A stretch of 64,000 nt of DNA from Snodgrassella communis. Lineage in GTDB: Bacteria > Pseudomonadota > Gammaproteobacteria > Burkholderiales > Neisseriaceae. Under the pieces are notes generated by a model. That model was given only the letters and a program-made list of their open reading frames with translations. It was not told where the DNA came from and did no database searches. Location: the NCBI RefSeq assembly GCF_914768045.1, contig NZ_CAJZCD010000001.1:1-64000 (forward strand), in the 5' to 3' direction. This document shows, piece after piece, positions 62,055 through 64,000 of this stretch. How positions within the stretch are numbered: position 1 is the first letter of the stretch; each line of letters opens with the position of its first letter. Made by a program: the position numbers and the translations under genes.

Positions 62055-62567
62055 ATGAGCACGCCACTAATCGGCATCATTATGGGTAGTAACAGCGATT
62101 ATCCAGTAATGCAACAAGCTGAACAATTTCTGCAACAATTCAGCATTCCATATGAAATACGCGTTGTTTCCGCCCATCGTACTCCGGATTTAATGTTTGA
62201 ATATGCCGAAAATGCACGTGCACGCGGCCTGAAAGCAATTATTGCCGGCGCCGGAGGCGCAGCTCACCTGCCAGGCATGGTTGCTGCCAAAACCACTGTT
62301 CCAGTACTGGGTGTACCTGTTCCGAGCAAATATCTCCGTGGTGAAGATTCATTATTGTCTATTGTACAAATGCCTAAAGGAGTACCTGTAGCCACATTCG
62401 CTATTGGTGAAGCCGGTGCTGCCAACGCGGCTCTGTTTGCCATTTCCCTTCTGGCCAATGACAACCCCGAGCTGGCGCAGAAACTGGCTGATTTCCGTGA
62501 AAACCAGAAGCAAAGCGTACTGGCCATGAATTTACCCAGCCAGCCTGATTGCCATACTTTCTTGTAG
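62055..62567 (+). CDS. purE: N5-carboxyaminoimidazole ribonucleotide mutase
   Basis: 170 aa, class I PurE of purine synthesis. Sequence blocks are GIIMGSNSDYPVMQQAEQFL (residues 7-26), VVSAHRTPDLMFEY (about 39-52) with the catalytic His, and IIAGAGGAAHLPGMVAAKT. AAGG lies seven bases before the ATG. It follows the lipoprotein by 24 nt and may be the last gene of this plus-strand series. purK is not in the window. Confidence 0.96.
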   Translation: MSTPLIGIIMGSNSDYPVMQQAEQFLQQFSIPYEIRVVSAHRTPDLMFEYAENARARGLKAIIAGAGGAAHLPGMVAAKTTVPVLGVPVPSKYLRGEDSLLSIVQMPKGVPVATFAIGEAGAANAALFAISLLANDNPELAQKLADFRENQKQSVLAMNLPSQPDCHTFL

Positions 62568-63212
62568 CCATCTTCTGAATAACAGTCCATGCCGAACTGA
62601 ATTATCCTATTGCTGCTCCTATGGCATTTTATTCAGATAAAAACCTGTATAGTAATGCGTTGTCACAACACATACTCATTACCTGTTCGGATTAATTATC
62701 ACATCACTACTTGTTTGCCACTCAATTGCCGAACTTTAGTGTTGAATCAATACATCTAATAAAATACAGAAGTATTAAATGTTTAAATTAACTAAAAGAA
62801 TATTCATATTAATCAAATTGCAACCGATAAAATTCAAGCAATAAAAAGTATTGCTTGATTGACACAAATTTAATAGAAGATGGCTAGCGTGAAGAGATAC
62901 AACAATGTGAGCAACAAGCAGCAAGTTATTTGGATAATAAAATCGCAATAATCGCTACAACCATATCCCGTCATTTAATTTAAAAACTGGCGTACAAATA
63001 TTTTACTTTTCTCAAGGTACTGTTTGAAGTAAGAATGATAAACTGGCTTATATTCTAATCGACCCCGCCAAAACTTTTATGTATATAACAATGGCAATTA
63101 CGAATTATCAAAATTTCAAATTTTTTAATTAATAATTGTTTTATTAAATCAGACAATAAGACCAAAAGAGCCCTTTCGAGCGTTTTATTCCCAGTAATTT
63201 GAAAAATGGTAG
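62568..63212. other. Intergenic region purE / Imm51 with a coding-like fragment
   Basis: About 645 bp. No intact ORF. An interrupted frame at 62858-62983 looks like degraded coding DNA (separate entry). The Imm51-type gene ends here from the right. No terminator was recognised for purE. Confidence 0.5.
62858..62983 (+). pseudogene. Decayed coding fragment with in-frame stop
   Basis: The frame reads IDTNLIEDG, TAG (62885-62887), then REEIQQCEQQAASYLDNKIA and ends TAA. The charge pattern of the second part is protein-like. No start codon and no family could be assigned. Chance cannot be excluded. Confidence 0.3.
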
Positions 63213-63566
63213 TTAATCTAGTTCTATTTTGGAAAATAAGTCTTGTATTAGAAAATTATTTTCACAGGCATTTTTAAAACCAATAATGAACTTTTCCAAT
63301 GCATCTTTATCTGATGAATATGCGCAAAACATTTCTGCTTCGGAGTCAAACTTAATGGCGTTCTTCAAATTAGGCAATTTTTCTTTTAAGAACCTTGTTG
63401 CTAAAGCTGTCCAGTCATATCCATTACCTTCAAAACCCTCTTCCTTTCTGGTTTGAAATAATTCATTTCTGTATGTACCTGCATTCAAACATACAGATAC
63501 GTTTTCGCCATTTTCCACCCAGAAAAAAGGCTGAATTGATTTCTTAAATTCATTACTCATATCCAT
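63213..63566 (-). CDS. Imm51-family immunity protein (orphan)
   Basis: 117 aa from MDMSNEFKKSIQPFFWVENG. The centre EEGFEGNGYDWTALATRFLKEKLPNLK and the following FDSEAEMFCAYSSDKDALEKF match the Imm51 family as I know it, whose members neutralise polymorphic toxins delivered by contact-dependent or type VI systems. GAGG lies six bases before the ATG at 63566; the tracked start is seven codons earlier. No toxin gene is seen in the 430 nt upstream, only a start-less minus-strand frame (63614-63757). It is an orphan in AT-rich DNA. Confidence 0.75.
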   Translation of the reverse strand: MDMSNEFKKSIQPFFWVENGENVSVCLNAGTYRNELFQTRKEEGFEGNGYDWTALATRFLKEKLPNLKNAIKFDSEAEMFCAYSSDKDALEKFIIGFKNACENNFLIQDLFSKIELD

Positions 63567-64000
63567 TGAAAACCTCAATTTCATCACACAATGTATTTTA
63601 TGTGTCTGCTCTTTTAACCATACCCATCTTTTGCATTTCTTGTTTCAAAGACGGTTAGAAAGTATAAAGGATTACTGCTAATACAGTAAATATTTCTTTC
63701 TTTATAAAAATATACGGAAATGACTCCATTCCCATAAAAATCTAAAATGCATAATTTCTAAATATAATGACCCGTTTCCATCTAATCAATTCCGAGGGAT
63801 TCTGGTATTAATACTAAGCCTTGGTATTTACAGATTAGCCATATTGAGCATATAAATATTAAAATTAGCTATCGTTACTAGGTAGTAAACTAATTACATA
63901 ATTACTTATTTTCATTTTCACTTATTACCTGTTGATAGACAAATGAGCATTATTGAATTTCAATACATTTGCTTACTCTATATTTTCATTAACTGAAATT
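63567..64000. other. AT-rich region upstream of Imm51, no intact gene
   Basis: About 430 bp to the window edge. On the minus strand, 48 codons (63614-63757) are open without a start, ending TVFETRNAKDGYG and stop, directly upstream of the immunity gene, where the C-terminus of a toxin would be expected. Other stops precede it. Nothing else is recognised. Confidence 0.4.

Overview
This window reads as chromosome of a member of the Neisseriaceae (Betaproteobacteria). The evidence is the neighbourhood rimP-nusA-infB-rbfA, carA and carB separated by an unrelated gene, pepA-holC diverging from lptF-lptG, pcnB-folK-dgk next to panB, and RbfA, RimP, PepA, PanB and Hda N-termini that look neisserial. 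The moderate-to-low GC content and large AT-rich spacers would suit a host-adapted genus such as Snodgrassella. The genus is inference, since I could not run a search. Two inverted repeats resemble relics of a Neisseriaceae DNA-uptake-sequence dialect.

Layout. 1-300: 3' end of an IS3-family transposase gene carrying an in-frame stop. 880-7000: a PEBP-family protein converging on the translation/transcription operon rimP-nusA-infB-rbfA (minus strand). 7.4-12.6 kb: kup, argC, erpA and katA (plus). 13.2-17.4 kb: lptF-lptG (minus) diverging from pepA-holC (plus). 17.5-28.8 kb: a long minus-strand run with an RmlD-like reductase, nrdR-lipoprotein-ribD, carA-leuE-carB and guaB. 28.9-31.9 kb: a DUF4124 protein, uvrC and a small unknown membrane protein. 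32.5-36.4 kb: relA diverging from apt, and kdsA. 36.7-42.5 kb: the outer-membrane assembly pair tamA-tamB. 43.3-46.0 kb: doxX diverging from a LysR regulator followed by a glycerate 2-kinase. 47.1-60.3 kb: minus-strand housekeeping genes (hda-HAD phosphatase-GNAT, glnE, slyD, rep, ung, thiD, panB, pcnB-folK-dgk). 60.4-62.6 kb: a DUF3460 protein, an O-methyltransferase, a TPR lipoprotein and purE. 63.2 kb: an orphan Imm51-type immunity gene in a decayed stretch.

Functionally this is mostly core genome: translation initiation and antitermination, pyrimidine, purine, arginine, riboflavin, folate, thiamine and pantothenate metabolism, LPS transport and Kdo synthesis, outer-membrane protein assembly, DNA repair and replication control, and the stringent response. 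Accessory signals are confined to the two ends and to a few AT-rich spacers with gene fragments.

I see no tRNA, rRNA, CRISPR array or intact mobile element, and no clearly novel multi-gene system. The observations most worth checking are regulatory: a promoter plus intrinsic-terminator leader in front of carA, a terminator-like hairpin directly in front of rimP, an operator-like inverted repeat around the apt -10, an orphan terminator that could end a small RNA near 32.4 kb, an 18-nt tandem repeat inside infB, and the orphan immunity gene with its fragments.
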